DNA from: Candidatus Poribacteria bacterium | GTDB lineage: Bacteria > Poribacteria > WGA-4E > WGA-3G | Length of the DNA stretch: 64,000 nt | Assembly (NCBI GenBank): GCA_012267415.1 | Contig: JAAXGN010000044.1 | Span: forward strand, 156,591-220,590 | Direction of reading: 5' to 3' | In this document: positions 33,166 through 42,144 of the stretch, piece by piece | How the letters are laid out: every line of letters begins with the position of its first letter | Numbering within the stretch: the stretch's first letter is position 1 | The notes under the pieces: generated by a model | Told to the model about the DNA's origin: nothing | Databases searched by the model: none | The model's input: the letters and a program-made list of their open reading frames with translations, nothing else | Translations under genes and position numbers: made by a program

Positions 33166-33978
33166 TTGGAACACATAGTGATACAAATCTTCATTAGTAT
33201 ATTGGGTTTAGCAATTGGGAGTTTTCTAAATGTATGTATCTATCGCATCCCGCGTGAAGATCTATCCATATATTCACCCAGACGTTCCTTCTGTCCAGAA
33301 TGCAATGAATCCATAGCAATTTACGATAACATACCCCTCTTAAGTTATCTGATCTTAGGAGGAAAATGTCGGAAATGCAAAACCAAGATTTCAGTAATTT
33401 ATCCATTAGTTGAAGTAGCCACAGCGATTCTGTTTCTTGTGATGTATTACAAATTCGGCAAATCTGGCAAGACACTTGAATTGATCCATGCCTTAATTTT
33501 TGTTTCTGTGCTAATTCCGATTTTTGTCATTGATGCACAACACCTAATTATACCTAACACAATTAGTATCGTTGGACTTTCACTCGGTATCGTAATCGTA
33601 GGTCTGACAGCCTATTATAGTCAAGATTTAGATTATTTACGTGATAGACTAATAGGTTTTGTACTCGGTGGATTAAGCTTAGGATTGATAGCGATAGTCG
33701 GCAGTGCGATAATGCGAAAGAAAGCAATGGGCATGGGAGATGTAAAGTTAATGGCACTCATCGGTTTATATCTCGGCGCATTTCCAGCACTCCCTTTAGT
33801 CATTGGATTGTCAGCCTTCGGTGGTGCATTAATTGGAACAGTCTTGATTTCAACTGGCAAAAAAAGCCGCCAGAGTCCGATTCCTTATGGACCCTTTATC
33901 GCAGGTGCTGCAGTTATAGTGTTACTGTGGGGTGATGTGCTCTGGGAAAAATACCTGCAGTTGGCAGGTTGGAATTAA
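33166..33978 (+). CDS. Prepilin leader peptidase / N-methyltransferase (A24A)
   Basis: The 270-residue membrane protein starts at TTG three bases after the pseudopilin gene. It has the N-terminal LGLAIGSFLNVCIYRIPRE, two CxxC pairs (CPEC and CRKC) of the cytoplasmic zinc loop, and the two catalytic aspartates in FVIDAQHLIIPN and GMGDVKLM. It cleaves and N-methylates prepilins such as its neighbour. PYGPFIAGAA near the end is also typical. Confidence 0.94.
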   Translation: MEHIVIQIFISILGLAIGSFLNVCIYRIPREDLSIYSPRRSFCPECNESIAIYDNIPLLSYLILGGKCRKCKTKISVIYPLVEVATAILFLVMYYKFGKSGKTLELIHALIFVSVLIPIFVIDAQHLIIPNTISIVGLSLGIVIVGLTAYYSQDLDYLRDRLIGFVLGGLSLGLIAIVGSAIMRKKAMGMGDVKLMALIGLYLGAFPALPLVIGLSAFGGALIGTVLISTGKKSRQSPIPYGPFIAGAAVIVLLWGDVLWEKYLQLAGWN

Positions 33979-33982
33979 CATG

Positions 33983-34171
33983 GTAGCAGGCACGCTCCGT
34001 GTGCCGTAGCAATAATCATGGTAGCAGGCACGCTCATGAAGATGAAAAAAATATTTGGGTAATCCAATGCACCAAAACCATCGTAGGGGCTGGGTTTCCT
34101 AGACCGCATATTATCGGTTTCCGCATCTGCATATTACCCGATTTGAATCTTAATCTTCATCCGCTTGCCGT
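33983..34171. repeat. GTAG hairpin plus a second copy split by a C-type element
   Basis: An intact hairpin GTAGCAGGCACGCTCCGTG... lies at 33983-34007. The same hairpin starts again at 34021, is interrupted after GTAGCAGGCACGCT by a C-type element (34035-34160, CATGAAGAT to ATCTTCAT), and resumes CCGCTTGCCGT. The insert carries a GTAG hairpin at 34083-34107. The stretch is open in frame with the next gene but is clearly not coding. Confidence 0.65.
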
Positions 34172-34196
34172 AGCCGTAAGGTGCAAAGGAGAAAAC

Positions 34197-37100
34197 ATGA
34201 ACAAAAAACTAAAGACGTTAACAGTCATTTTCTGCCTGATACTTGTTTTTAGTCATCAAGTCGCACATGCACAGGAGAACCTTGCACAGCAGTCCCATGC
34301 AATCTTTGAACAACACTGCCTTGACTGTCACGGTGAATTCGGATCCTATGCAGATGTCCTCACGATTAAGCATTCAGATTTAATCGCAAGTAAATCAGTT
34401 ATTCCGCGCCAACCCGATGCCTCTGAATTTTATCTACGCCTACTCGGTGACACAGACAAAGGTTCACAGATGCCGTTAGGACAAGACCCATTAGACGACG
34501 AGTCAATTGCCACAATTCGCCGCTGGATTGAAGCAGGCGCACCAGATTGGGATGCTATTCCTAAACCCAAACGCGACTTCATCACCACCGAGTCGATGCT
34601 CAAAACCATCCATACCCATGTAACATCGCTTTCTGACTTTGACCGTTCCTTTGCACGTTATTTTACACTCACGCACCTTTACAACGCTGGTGCAACAGAT
34701 GCTAACCTTCGCGCCTATCGGATCGCTTTATCAAAACTCATCAATAGCCTCTCTTGGGGTGCCGAGGTAATCAAACCAAAACCGATTGACCAAGAAGAAA
34801 CCATCTTCTACATAGACCTACGTAACTATGAATGGGACATCAAAACTGACAAGTGGTATAAAATTGAGCAAGCATATCCCTACGGCGTTCAGTTAAAGTC
34901 TGCCACTTATGCAACGTTATGTGAAGAGATAGACTGCGAATTGCCGTTTATCCGTGCCGATTGGTTTATTGCCACTGCTTCACTGCCACCACTTTACCAT
35001 GAAATTCTTGACCTGCCAAAAACTGACAGAGAATTAGAGACTCAACTTGAGGTGAACATCGCCGAAAACCTTAAGAATGCACCGGGCGTTCGTGTCTGGC
35101 GTGCAGGCTTTAGCGAATCTGGGGTATCAGTCAACAATCGCATTGTAGAACGACACAAATCGCGATACGGGGCATATTGGAAATCCTACGACTTTGCGGG
35201 GAATGTCGGTAAGCAGAACATCTTTACACATCCGCTTGATTTTACACATGATGGTGGTGAGATAATCTTCAATCTACCCAACGGATTGCAGGCATACTAT
35301 CTCTCCACTGCCACAGGTGAACGGCTTGACGAAGCACCGATTAACATCGTATCAGACGCAGGTTCCCGAGACCCCGTTGTTCGTAACGGATTATCGTGCA
35401 TGGGATGTCATACAGAAGGAATGAAAACGTTTGACGATCAGGTGCGTTCGGTTATTGAACAGAATCTAAACCCGACTTATGACAAAGCGCAAGCGTTGCG
35501 TCTCTATGCCGAAAAGTCAACAATGGATGCACTTGTCCGTGAGGATATTGCGCGTTATCGGCAAGCGATTGAAGCAGCCGGTGGTGTTTTTGGTGGAACT
35601 GAACCGATACAGCAACTCGTCAAACAGTTTGAGGGACCACTTGATGCCGCACACGCTGCAGGAGAGGTCGGCATGCAAACAGATGATTTCCTGAAAAAGA
35701 TTCGTGAGAATAGCACACTGCAGAATGCGGGTTTGTTGGTGCTTGGGGTTGAGAAAGGGAGTATTAAGCGGGATGCTTGGGAGTCGGAATTTGGAACAGC
35801 CACTTCAGTGCTGAACTTAGGTGAACGCATAGGTTTATATGCTAATATGGTCCTGATTCCTGCTGGTGAGTTTAAAATGGGGAGTGATGAACGGGATGCA
35901 CATGGAGATGAACAACCTGTACACACTGTCTATGCTGATTCGTTCTATATAGACAGATATGAGGTCACGAATGCACAATACAAGGCATTTATTGATGCCA
36001 ATCCTGAATGGGGGAAGGATAAAATACTCGCTAAGTATCACGATGATAACTATCTGTTGCACTGGAATAAAAACAGTTATCCGGTTGGAAGGGAGAATCA
36101 CCCTATTCGTTTTGTAAGTTGGTACGCTGCGATGGCGTATGCACGCTGGGTAGGCAAACGGCTCCCTACGGAGGCAGAATGGGAAAAAGCAGCGCGCGGA
36201 GGCTTAGTGGGAAAACGATACCCTTGGGGAGATTTGATAGATTCTAATGACGCAAACTTCGGAGAGAATATTAAGGACATTACCCCAGTTGGGAATTATC
36301 CTGCAAATGGGTACGGTTTATACGATATAGGAGGTAACACTGCCGAATGGTGTCTTGATACGTACGATTCAGATTTCTATGCAAGTTTTCCTGGAAGAAA
36401 TCCATTTCCAAGGGAAAATATAACGGACGTAGTTTCTAATTTCACTAAGGTGACATTCGATTCTGCTAATGTTGAAACTTGGCGTGTGTTTCGAGGTGGT
36501 ACTTGGTATACTGACTCGTGGGACGTACGGGTCACTAATCGTGGACATTATCCTCCTTCGGGCACGGATCCGTCTATTGGATTCCGTTGTGTGAAAGATA
36601 TAACACCTAGGAACTCACTGAATCCTGGTGTTACCTTTAAACTTATTGAGAGTATAAAGTTTGCTGAAGGCACTGAAGTAAAATCCATCGCTAAAACCGA
36701 TATCAACGCACTTCGAGATCTTCCTATTCGCCTTGGAGATGAGCATCCTTTTAATGGAATAACACTTATAAACGAGAAGGACGAAGAGATACAGGTGCAA
36801 ACCTGTAGAGAATATGATTCAGCACTAAATCAAGGCTATTATCCTGCTTCAAATCTTGAACTGAAATTGTCAATTTGGTTCAAGCATCAATGTGGATTGC
36901 TGAATGTCCTTGAGAAGGCAACTATTCCTCAACAGAGTTTTATTGCAAATCCGAAAGTAAGTATAGCTAATTTAGAGTTGCTTCCCTTTTCCCTTTTTTC
37001 TAATCCTGCAGCTACAAACTGGCGTTGGGACGCGAAAAGAGATGTGGTCACGACATATCAGAAAAAGGTCGAAGATGGGGAACTCATTGTTAAAGAGGTA

Positions 37101-37346
37101 AATCAAGACTATTTGTGGATCGAAGATGATGGGATGGGACAGTGGTTCCAGGAAATGGTACGGGCCGATTTTAATAGCGATGGTATTGAAGATATCTTAT
37201 TCTTTGAATACCATTATGCAACACAAGGTACATTAGGTTTTGGTGGGATTATAATCTTGACTAGAAGATCGGCGGATGGAAACTTTGAAGTTGTACGTCC
37301 ATCTGATCCTTCACAGTCATCCGCACACCCATATTGGTTTGATTAA
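34197..37346 (+). CDS. Secreted cytochrome c / FGE-like domain fusion protein
   Basis: ATG 34197 is preceded by AAAGGAG and opens a signal peptide (MNKKLKTLTVIFCLILVF, ends near HAQEN); 66 upstream open codons are repeat DNA. The 1049-residue protein has a planctomycete-type cytochrome c domain with CLDCH (41-45), a middle region with a second heme motif CMGCH (401-405), then at about 550-802 an FGE-sulfatase-type C-lectin fold (MVLIPAGEFKMGSDERD, LPTEAEWEKAARGG, YDIGGNTAEWC, RVFRGGTWY, IGFRCVKD). The cysteines of true formylglycine-generating enzymes are absent in the RGGTW to GFRC segment. The C-terminal 240 residues include an FNSDGIEDILFFE calcium-type repeat. The role is probably extracellular redox or binding. 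Confidence 0.85.
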   Translation: MNKKLKTLTVIFCLILVFSHQVAHAQENLAQQSHAIFEQHCLDCHGEFGSYADVLTIKHSDLIASKSVIPRQPDASEFYLRLLGDTDKGSQMPLGQDPLDDESIATIRRWIEAGAPDWDAIPKPKRDFITTESMLKTIHTHVTSLSDFDRSFARYFTLTHLYNAGATDANLRAYRIALSKLINSLSWGAEVIKPKPIDQEETIFYIDLRNYEWDIKTDKWYKIEQAYPYGVQLKSATYATLCEEIDCELPFIRADWFIATASLPPLYHEILDLPKTDRELETQLEVNIAENLKNAPGVRVWRAGFSESGVSVNNRIVERHKSRYGAYWKSYDFAGNVGKQNIFTHPLDFTHDGGEIIFNLPNGLQAYYLSTATGERLDEAPINIVSDAGSRDPVVRNGLSCMGCHTEGMKTFDDQVRSVIEQNLNPTYDKAQALRLYAEKSTMDALVREDIARYRQAIEAAGGVFGGTEPIQQLVKQFEGPLDAAHAAGEVGMQTDDFLKKIRENSTLQNAGLLVLGVEKGSIKRDAWESEFGTATSVLNLGERIGLYANMVLIPAGEFKMGSDERDAHGDEQPVHTVYADSFYIDRYEVTNAQYKAFIDANPEWGKDKILAKYHDDNYLLHWNKNSYPVGRENHPIRFVSWYAAMAYARWVGKRLPTEAEWEKAARGGLVGKRYPWGDLIDSNDANFGENIKDITPVGNYPANGYGLYDIGGNTAEWCLDTYDSDFYASFPGRNPFPRENITDVVSNFTKVTFDSANVETWRVFRGGTWYTDSWDVRVTNRGHYPPSGTDPSIGFRCVKDITPRNSLNPGVTFKLIESIKFAEGTEVKSIAKTDINALRDLPIRLGDEHPFNGITLINEKDEEIQVQTCREYDSALNQGYYPASNLELKLSIWFKHQCGLLNVLEKATIPQQSFIANPKVSIANLELLPFSLFSNPAATNWRWDAKRDVVTTYQKKVEDGELIVKEVNQDYLWIEDDGMGQWFQEMVRADFNSDGIEDILFFEYHYATQGTLGFGGIIILTRRSADGNFEVVRPSDPSQSSAHPYWFD

Positions 37347-37408
37347 AATTTGGAACAATGCTGGTACTGTAATCCTAATGATACTTTAAATCCTATTGTG
37401 GAAAACCA

Positions 37409-40066
37409 ATGAATAGAAAAAGAGATTTCAATCTTCAGACAGAATTGAATAGGATTTTGGAAATCATAAATGAGATTGTCCAACTTTCTGTAGATGGTGA
37501 CTATATCTATCGCGGAGAGCCAGAATGCTATAAGAAAGTAACCTCAACCCTTTATCGTGAACTAAAAAAAGTTAAGGTAAAGTATACAGATATAGCAGAT
37601 GTTCAAACTGAAATTGTTAACGCAGCAAAAGCATATACGGACGAATCCGATGGATCTGAAATACTCACTGTTCTCCAACATTATGGAGGCAAAACTAATC
37701 TGATAGATTTTACTACAGACTACTATGTTGCTCTCTTTTTTGCTTGTTACGGCCAACCTGATAAATCCGGTAGGGTTGTTATTTTGAAGAAAGACGAAAT
37801 CGTAAAAGGAATGCTCAGGTTACCGGGGGATCAGGAACACCGCGCCAAAGATCAGAAAGGTGTATTTATTGAACCAACGAAGGGTTATATTGAACAGAAG
37901 TATGATATAGTCTGTATACCAAATGATTTAAAGTTGTTCATGTTAGATCATTTGCGAGAAGCACATGATATACGACCTGAGACTATTTATAACGATCTCC
38001 ATGGATTTATTAGCAGTCAGAATGCGTATTGGATGGCTTATAGAGAATTTTTCAATGGACGCTCTGAGAAAGATAAGGGAGATGAAGCTAAGATACCAAA
38101 AGAAAAACAGAAGGCGTATAGAGAAGCCATTATACATTATACTAATGCATTAGACAGCGATTTGCAACAAGCTGCAATTTATAACAATCGTGGCAATACT
38201 TACGCAGCCATAAGCGAAACCAAAAAAGGGATTGATGACTTTAGTAAAGCAATAGAACTGCACCCAGATTATGCTAGTGCCTATGTAAACCGTGGCGAAG
38301 TTTATTTGAGCGAAGGTGAAATTAATAAAGCGATTAATGACTTTAACATAGCGATAGAGTTACAACCAGGACTTGCTGAAGCGCATAATAATCGAGGCCT
38401 TGCTTTTGTCCACAGCGGAAAGGATGACAAAGGGATTAATGATTTTAATACTGCGATAGAGTTACAACCAGAATTTGCTGCTGCGTATAACAATCGAGGC
38501 AACGCTTATGACAATAAAAATGACTTTGTTAGAGCCATCAATGACTTTGACAGAGCAATAGAACTTAAATCGGATTTTGTTGATGCCTACGTGAATCGTG
38601 GTGTTGCTTATAGTAAAAGAGACAAGTTTGATGAAGCAATCAATGACTTCACCGCTGCAATAAATATAGATCAATACCATGCAGGAGCCTATTTTAATCT
38701 CGGTAATGTCTACCTCCTCACAGGTGAATTTGAGAAGGCCACTGCAAATTATGATATGTCACTAAAGTTGGATCCTGAGGATGATATATCCTATTGTCAT
38801 CGCGGTCTTGCTCATTTAAATCTGAAAGAATGGGATAGAGCCAAAACCGATCTGACCGTTGCCAAAGAAAAAGGATTTGATATCATTGGCGCGTTTCACA
38901 ACTTATATAGAGACATTTTTAACTTTGAACGAAGAAATGACGTTAAAGTACCGAAAGACATCTCTCTAATGCTGAGAGAATACACAGTAAACCCATTTAC
39001 CACTACACAAAGGATTGTGACTCAGGATGGAGAAACCCGGGAATCTGCTGCAGTATTAGAACTATTAGAAAAATTCCGAAATGCTGGCAAACCATTGAAA
39101 AAATATCTCCAAGAACCCTCTTCGCGTGGAATTACCACAGGATATAATGAAGCGTTTATTGTCCACCGTGAGACACGGGATGCACTCATTGCAGAACACC
39201 CATCATCTGCAGATATTTTAAAGCCGTTTCTAATGGCGCGCGACATTCAACGTTGGCGAGTGAAACCGATAGACGAGTCACGGAGAGAGAAACAAGATAA
39301 GTGGCTTATCTGGGCACACCGAGGTATAGACATCAATGCTTATCCAGCTATCAAGAAACACCTGGAAAAGACTCGAGATGCGCTGGAAAAGAGATCGGGG
39401 AAACAGGAATGGTACGAACTCCAAACAGTACCGAAGGGAACAGATACATGTGAACAACCAAAGTGTATCTACCCTGATTTAGCAAGTGCTACCGCGTTTG
39501 CTTATGATGATGAAGGTTACTATGTAGGAAGTCCTGCATCTCTTTTACCCACAAGTGAATTATGGATTCTTGGTGTGCTAAATACCAGAGCAGTTTCATG
39601 GTTTTATGCGCGAACTGCACCACAGATTCGGGGACAGTTTTTAAAATTCACATCTCAATATGTCTCACAAATACCAATCCCTGATATGGAACCAGAGCAG
39701 CGGGCACTTATTCACAAAATTGTTGAATATATTCTCTATCTCAAGAAACAACCGACAACGGATAGCAAAGACCTAGCACACGCCAGAGACTATGTGATGA
39801 TAGGATATTTCGGTAATATCCTTAATGGGTTAGCCTATGAACTCTATTTACCTGATGAACTCCATCGGGGTGACAAATACTTTTTCCAACCGCTATTTGA
39901 CGAGAAATTACCGAAACTTGAAAAAATTCAAGAACAGGGAGTTGACGAAATGCATACATTTCGGGATATCTTTGAGCGATTATATGATAAGCATCATCCA
40001 GTTGCAAGGAATCTTTTCTTTATGAGTAGTGTCAAACCTATCCGCATCATTGAGGGTAGGGCATGA
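37409..40066 (+). CDS. FRG domain - TPR - TaqI-like specificity domain fusion
   Basis: The 885-residue protein has three parts. Residues 1-200 are an FRG domain: YIYRGEPE (33-39) and LQHYGGKTNLIDFTT (89-103) followed by ALFFACYG. Residues about 245-500 are seven TPR units (for example AIYNNRGNTYAAISETKKGI). Residues about 565-760 match the TaqI/Eco57I-type C-terminal target-recognition domain: GITTGYNEAFIVHRETRDAL, ILKPFLMARDIQRWR, KWLIWAHRG, WYELQ, PKCIYPDLAS, LGVLNTRAVSWFY and QIPIPD. No methyltransferase (NPPY) or nuclease motif is present. The last four bases overlap the ATPase gene (ATGA). A DNA-targeted defence role is inferred. Confidence 0.82.
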   Translation: MNRKRDFNLQTELNRILEIINEIVQLSVDGDYIYRGEPECYKKVTSTLYRELKKVKVKYTDIADVQTEIVNAAKAYTDESDGSEILTVLQHYGGKTNLIDFTTDYYVALFFACYGQPDKSGRVVILKKDEIVKGMLRLPGDQEHRAKDQKGVFIEPTKGYIEQKYDIVCIPNDLKLFMLDHLREAHDIRPETIYNDLHGFISSQNAYWMAYREFFNGRSEKDKGDEAKIPKEKQKAYREAIIHYTNALDSDLQQAAIYNNRGNTYAAISETKKGIDDFSKAIELHPDYASAYVNRGEVYLSEGEINKAINDFNIAIELQPGLAEAHNNRGLAFVHSGKDDKGINDFNTAIELQPEFAAAYNNRGNAYDNKNDFVRAINDFDRAIELKSDFVDAYVNRGVAYSKRDKFDEAINDFTAAINIDQYHAGAYFNLGNVYLLTGEFEKATANYDMSLKLDPEDDISYCHRGLAHLNLKEWDRAKTDLTVAKEKGFDIIGAFHNLYRDIFNFERRNDVKVPKDISLMLREYTVNPFTTTQRIVTQDGETRESAAVLELLEKFRNAGKPLKKYLQEPSSRGITTGYNEAFIVHRETRDALIAEHPSSADILKPFLMARDIQRWRVKPIDESRREKQDKWLIWAHRGIDINAYPAIKKHLEKTRDALEKRSGKQEWYELQTVPKGTDTCEQPKCIYPDLASATAFAYDDEGYYVGSPASLLPTSELWILGVLNTRAVSWFYARTAPQIRGQFLKFTSQYVSQIPIPDMEPEQRALIHKIVEYILYLKKQPTTDSKDLAHARDYVMIGYFGNILNGLAYELYLPDELHRGDKYFFQPLFDEKLPKLEKIQEQGVDEMHTFRDIFERLYDKHHPVARNLFFMSSVKPIRIIEGRA

Positions 40067-41508
40067 GAATTACCAAAATTGAAATTGAAAACTTTAGAGC
40101 CTTTTACGGGACGTATCAGCTAGACCTGCACAAAGCGGGTAAGAATTTACTTATTTATGGCGAAAATGGTAGTGGAAAAACGTCATTGTATCAGGCGTTG
40201 AAGTTGTTTCTGGAATCATCAGAAGGAGTTCACCGATTCGAAGATCATCAGAACATTTTTATTCCAAACGATGCTGGGCACATCAAACTACATCTCCGTG
40301 AGAACTCAGGAGCAAATGAACGTGTCTATGAATGGGCCCAAAACGTTAGAGAAACGAATGATCTATTGATTATTGATGCATCAAGAACAAAAGGTTTCCT
40401 TGATTATAAGGAACTTTTAGAAACACATTTTGTGCATCGTGAAAACGATTTTGTAAATGTGTTCGATTTACTGGTAAAAACGCTCTTAGCAAATACCGTT
40501 AGTCGACAGGCAGATCGGAACGTGACAGATCAAGGTCTTGCTAAAGATTGGGATAGTATTCAACCTCCGTTTCCACGTCGAAACGCGAAAAATGAAATCG
40601 CAGACCTTGAAAATCGGATATTAATTTTCAACCGTGAGTTAGGAGATAGATTAACAGAACTGCAAACAAAAACATCCGAAATTCTCCAAAAATTTGGATA
40701 TAACGTTACACTGAAATTAGATTTTCAAGGGATAACATACAACCAAGATGACAAGACACTTGATAATCAAGAAATCTCCTTAAGTGTTGAGTTTTTTGAT
40801 AAAAGCATTCCCGCGCATCATCGCTTTCTAAACGAAGCAAAGTTATCAGCAATCGCTATTGCTGTCTACTTTTCATCAATCCTAATCCAGCCAGAAAGCG
40901 ATTTAAAGGTTTTAGCATTAGATGACGTGCTAATCGGTCTGGACATGTCAAATCGTCTCCCAGTTCTTGACATTTTAGAAGAATATTTCGCAGATTACCA
41001 GATCTTTCTAACAACCTATGATAAAGCATGGTATGAAATCGTCAAACAGCGGACATCCCACGGTGGAAAGTGGAAAGCAGTTGAATTCTATTTTCGGCAA
41101 ACCGATGAGTATGAAATTCCGGTTTATGTTGAAGATAAGGCATACCTTGAAAAAGCGAAGGAATACCTTGAAACAAACGACTATAAAGCCTGTGCGGTTT
41201 ATTTACGCACAGCGTTTGAAATGATAATTGAGAATTTTTGTAATGATAGACATCTACCTGTAAAATATCACCGAGATCCGAACAAACAAGATACTCAGGA
41301 TTTCTGGGATGCAATAAAAGTTGAGAATAAGAGAATGATAGAGAAGGAATCTCGTACCTTGTTAGAACAAGATCTTATCAACAATATTGAGTTGTATCGG
41401 AGTCGTATTCTAAATCCACTCAGCCATGCTACCATTGCCAACATACCAAAGAAAGAGATTGAGGATACGCTTGAAGCGGTAAACCGTCTTAAAACTACGT
41501 TGGGATAA
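40063..41508 (+). CDS. SMC/RecF-like AAA ATPase with HEPN-like C-terminal domain
   Basis: The 481-residue protein begins MRITKIEIENFRAFYG and has Walker A GENGSGKTS (33-41), a short helical middle (about 180-215), a signature-like LNEAKLSAIAIAVYFSS, Walker B LALDDVLIGLD (about 284-294) and a switch FLTTYDKAW. The zinc hook and long coiled coil of Rad50 are missing. Residues about 355-481 form a helical domain with YLRTAFEMIIENF and RSRILNPLSHA; the R-x6-H and N-x3-H spacing resembles HEPN RNase domains, so the layout recalls PrrC-type anticodon nucleases. That last comparison is inference. It is translationally coupled to the FRG-TPR gene. Confidence 0.78.
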   Translation: MRITKIEIENFRAFYGTYQLDLHKAGKNLLIYGENGSGKTSLYQALKLFLESSEGVHRFEDHQNIFIPNDAGHIKLHLRENSGANERVYEWAQNVRETNDLLIIDASRTKGFLDYKELLETHFVHRENDFVNVFDLLVKTLLANTVSRQADRNVTDQGLAKDWDSIQPPFPRRNAKNEIADLENRILIFNRELGDRLTELQTKTSEILQKFGYNVTLKLDFQGITYNQDDKTLDNQEISLSVEFFDKSIPAHHRFLNEAKLSAIAIAVYFSSILIQPESDLKVLALDDVLIGLDMSNRLPVLDILEEYFADYQIFLTTYDKAWYEIVKQRTSHGGKWKAVEFYFRQTDEYEIPVYVEDKAYLEKAKEYLETNDYKACAVYLRTAFEMIIENFCNDRHLPVKYHRDPNKQDTQDFWDAIKVENKRMIEKESRTLLEQDLINNIELYRSRILNPLSHATIANIPKKEIEDTLEAVNRLKTTLG

Positions 41509-41521
41509 ACAGATCCAACGG

Positions 41522-41550
41522 TTGCAATTTCCCTTCAAATCCAGTATAAT
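41522..41550 (+). promoter_or_regulatory. Sigma-70-type promoter for the nitroreductase gene
   Basis: TTGCAA at 41522-41527 and TATAAT at 41545-41550 have a 17-base spacer. Transcription would start near 41557, 18 bases before the ATG. Confidence 0.6.
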
Positions 41551-41574
41551 ATACTGACAATAAGGAGGAACCCT

Positions 41575-42144
41575 ATGGACATAAAAGATGCAATAACGTC
41601 AAGAAGATCCGTTTTCAAATTCAAACAGGAACACGTTCCAAGCGAAGTAATTGAACAAATCTTCAGTTACGGGATTTGGGCACCAAACCATCATATCACA
41701 GAACCGTGGCGGTTTACTGTTATCGGTGAAAAAACGAAACTGATTCTCGCCGAAAGATACCGTGATATAAAAATGGAGGATACACCAGACCACGTCGATG
41801 CAGTGAATCTTGCGAAGATAGGGCAAATGGCTTACGAAAAATTTATGTCTAAACCAGCTATCATTGCAGTGTCCTGTATACAGGACGGAGATGAACAAAG
41901 ACAACGCGAAGATTATGCGGCTACATGTTGTGCAATGCAGAACGTCCAACTCGCAGCGTGGGATGCTGGTGTTGGCATGCAGTGGAGCACGGGGAAAATC
42001 ACGATGGAAGAAGCCACCTATAAACTACTCGGTATAGATCCATCAGAAGAATACATTATCGGTTTCTTCTATACCGGTTATCCTGCAGAAATAAAGGATC
42101 CGCACCGCAAACAAGCAGCTGAGTTTATGCGATGGGTAGCTTAG
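41575..42144 (+). CDS. Nitroreductase-family FMN oxidoreductase
   Basis: The 189-residue protein starts behind AATAAGGAGG. It has DAITSRRSVFKFKQEHVP at the front (FMN phosphate site), a PNHHITEPWRFTVIGE segment, and AWDAGVGMQWSTGK near 125-140, in line with small single-domain nitroreductases (RutE/YdjA-like). It would reduce nitro or quinone compounds with NAD(P)H. The 3' end overlaps the opposite-strand amidohydrolase gene by four bases. Confidence 0.9.
   Translation: MDIKDAITSRRSVFKFKQEHVPSEVIEQIFSYGIWAPNHHITEPWRFTVIGEKTKLILAERYRDIKMEDTPDHVDAVNLAKIGQMAYEKFMSKPAIIAVSCIQDGDEQRQREDYAATCCAMQNVQLAAWDAGVGMQWSTGKITMEEATYKLLGIDPSEEYIIGFFYTGYPAEIKDPHRKQAAEFMRWVA

Noticed and set aside
33999..34196. 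N-terminal extension of the cytochrome/FGE-like gene
   Set aside because: The 66 codons are made of repeat hairpins and a C-type element; a good ribosome site and signal peptide begin at 34197.
35847..36602. Formylglycine-generating enzyme for the sulfatase
   Set aside because: The FGE-type fold lacks the active-site cysteines and is part of a secreted cytochrome fusion.
37409..40066. A type IIG restriction-modification enzyme
   Set aside because: The recognition domain is present, but there is no SAM site, NPPY motif or nuclease motif; the N-terminal half is FRG and TPR instead.
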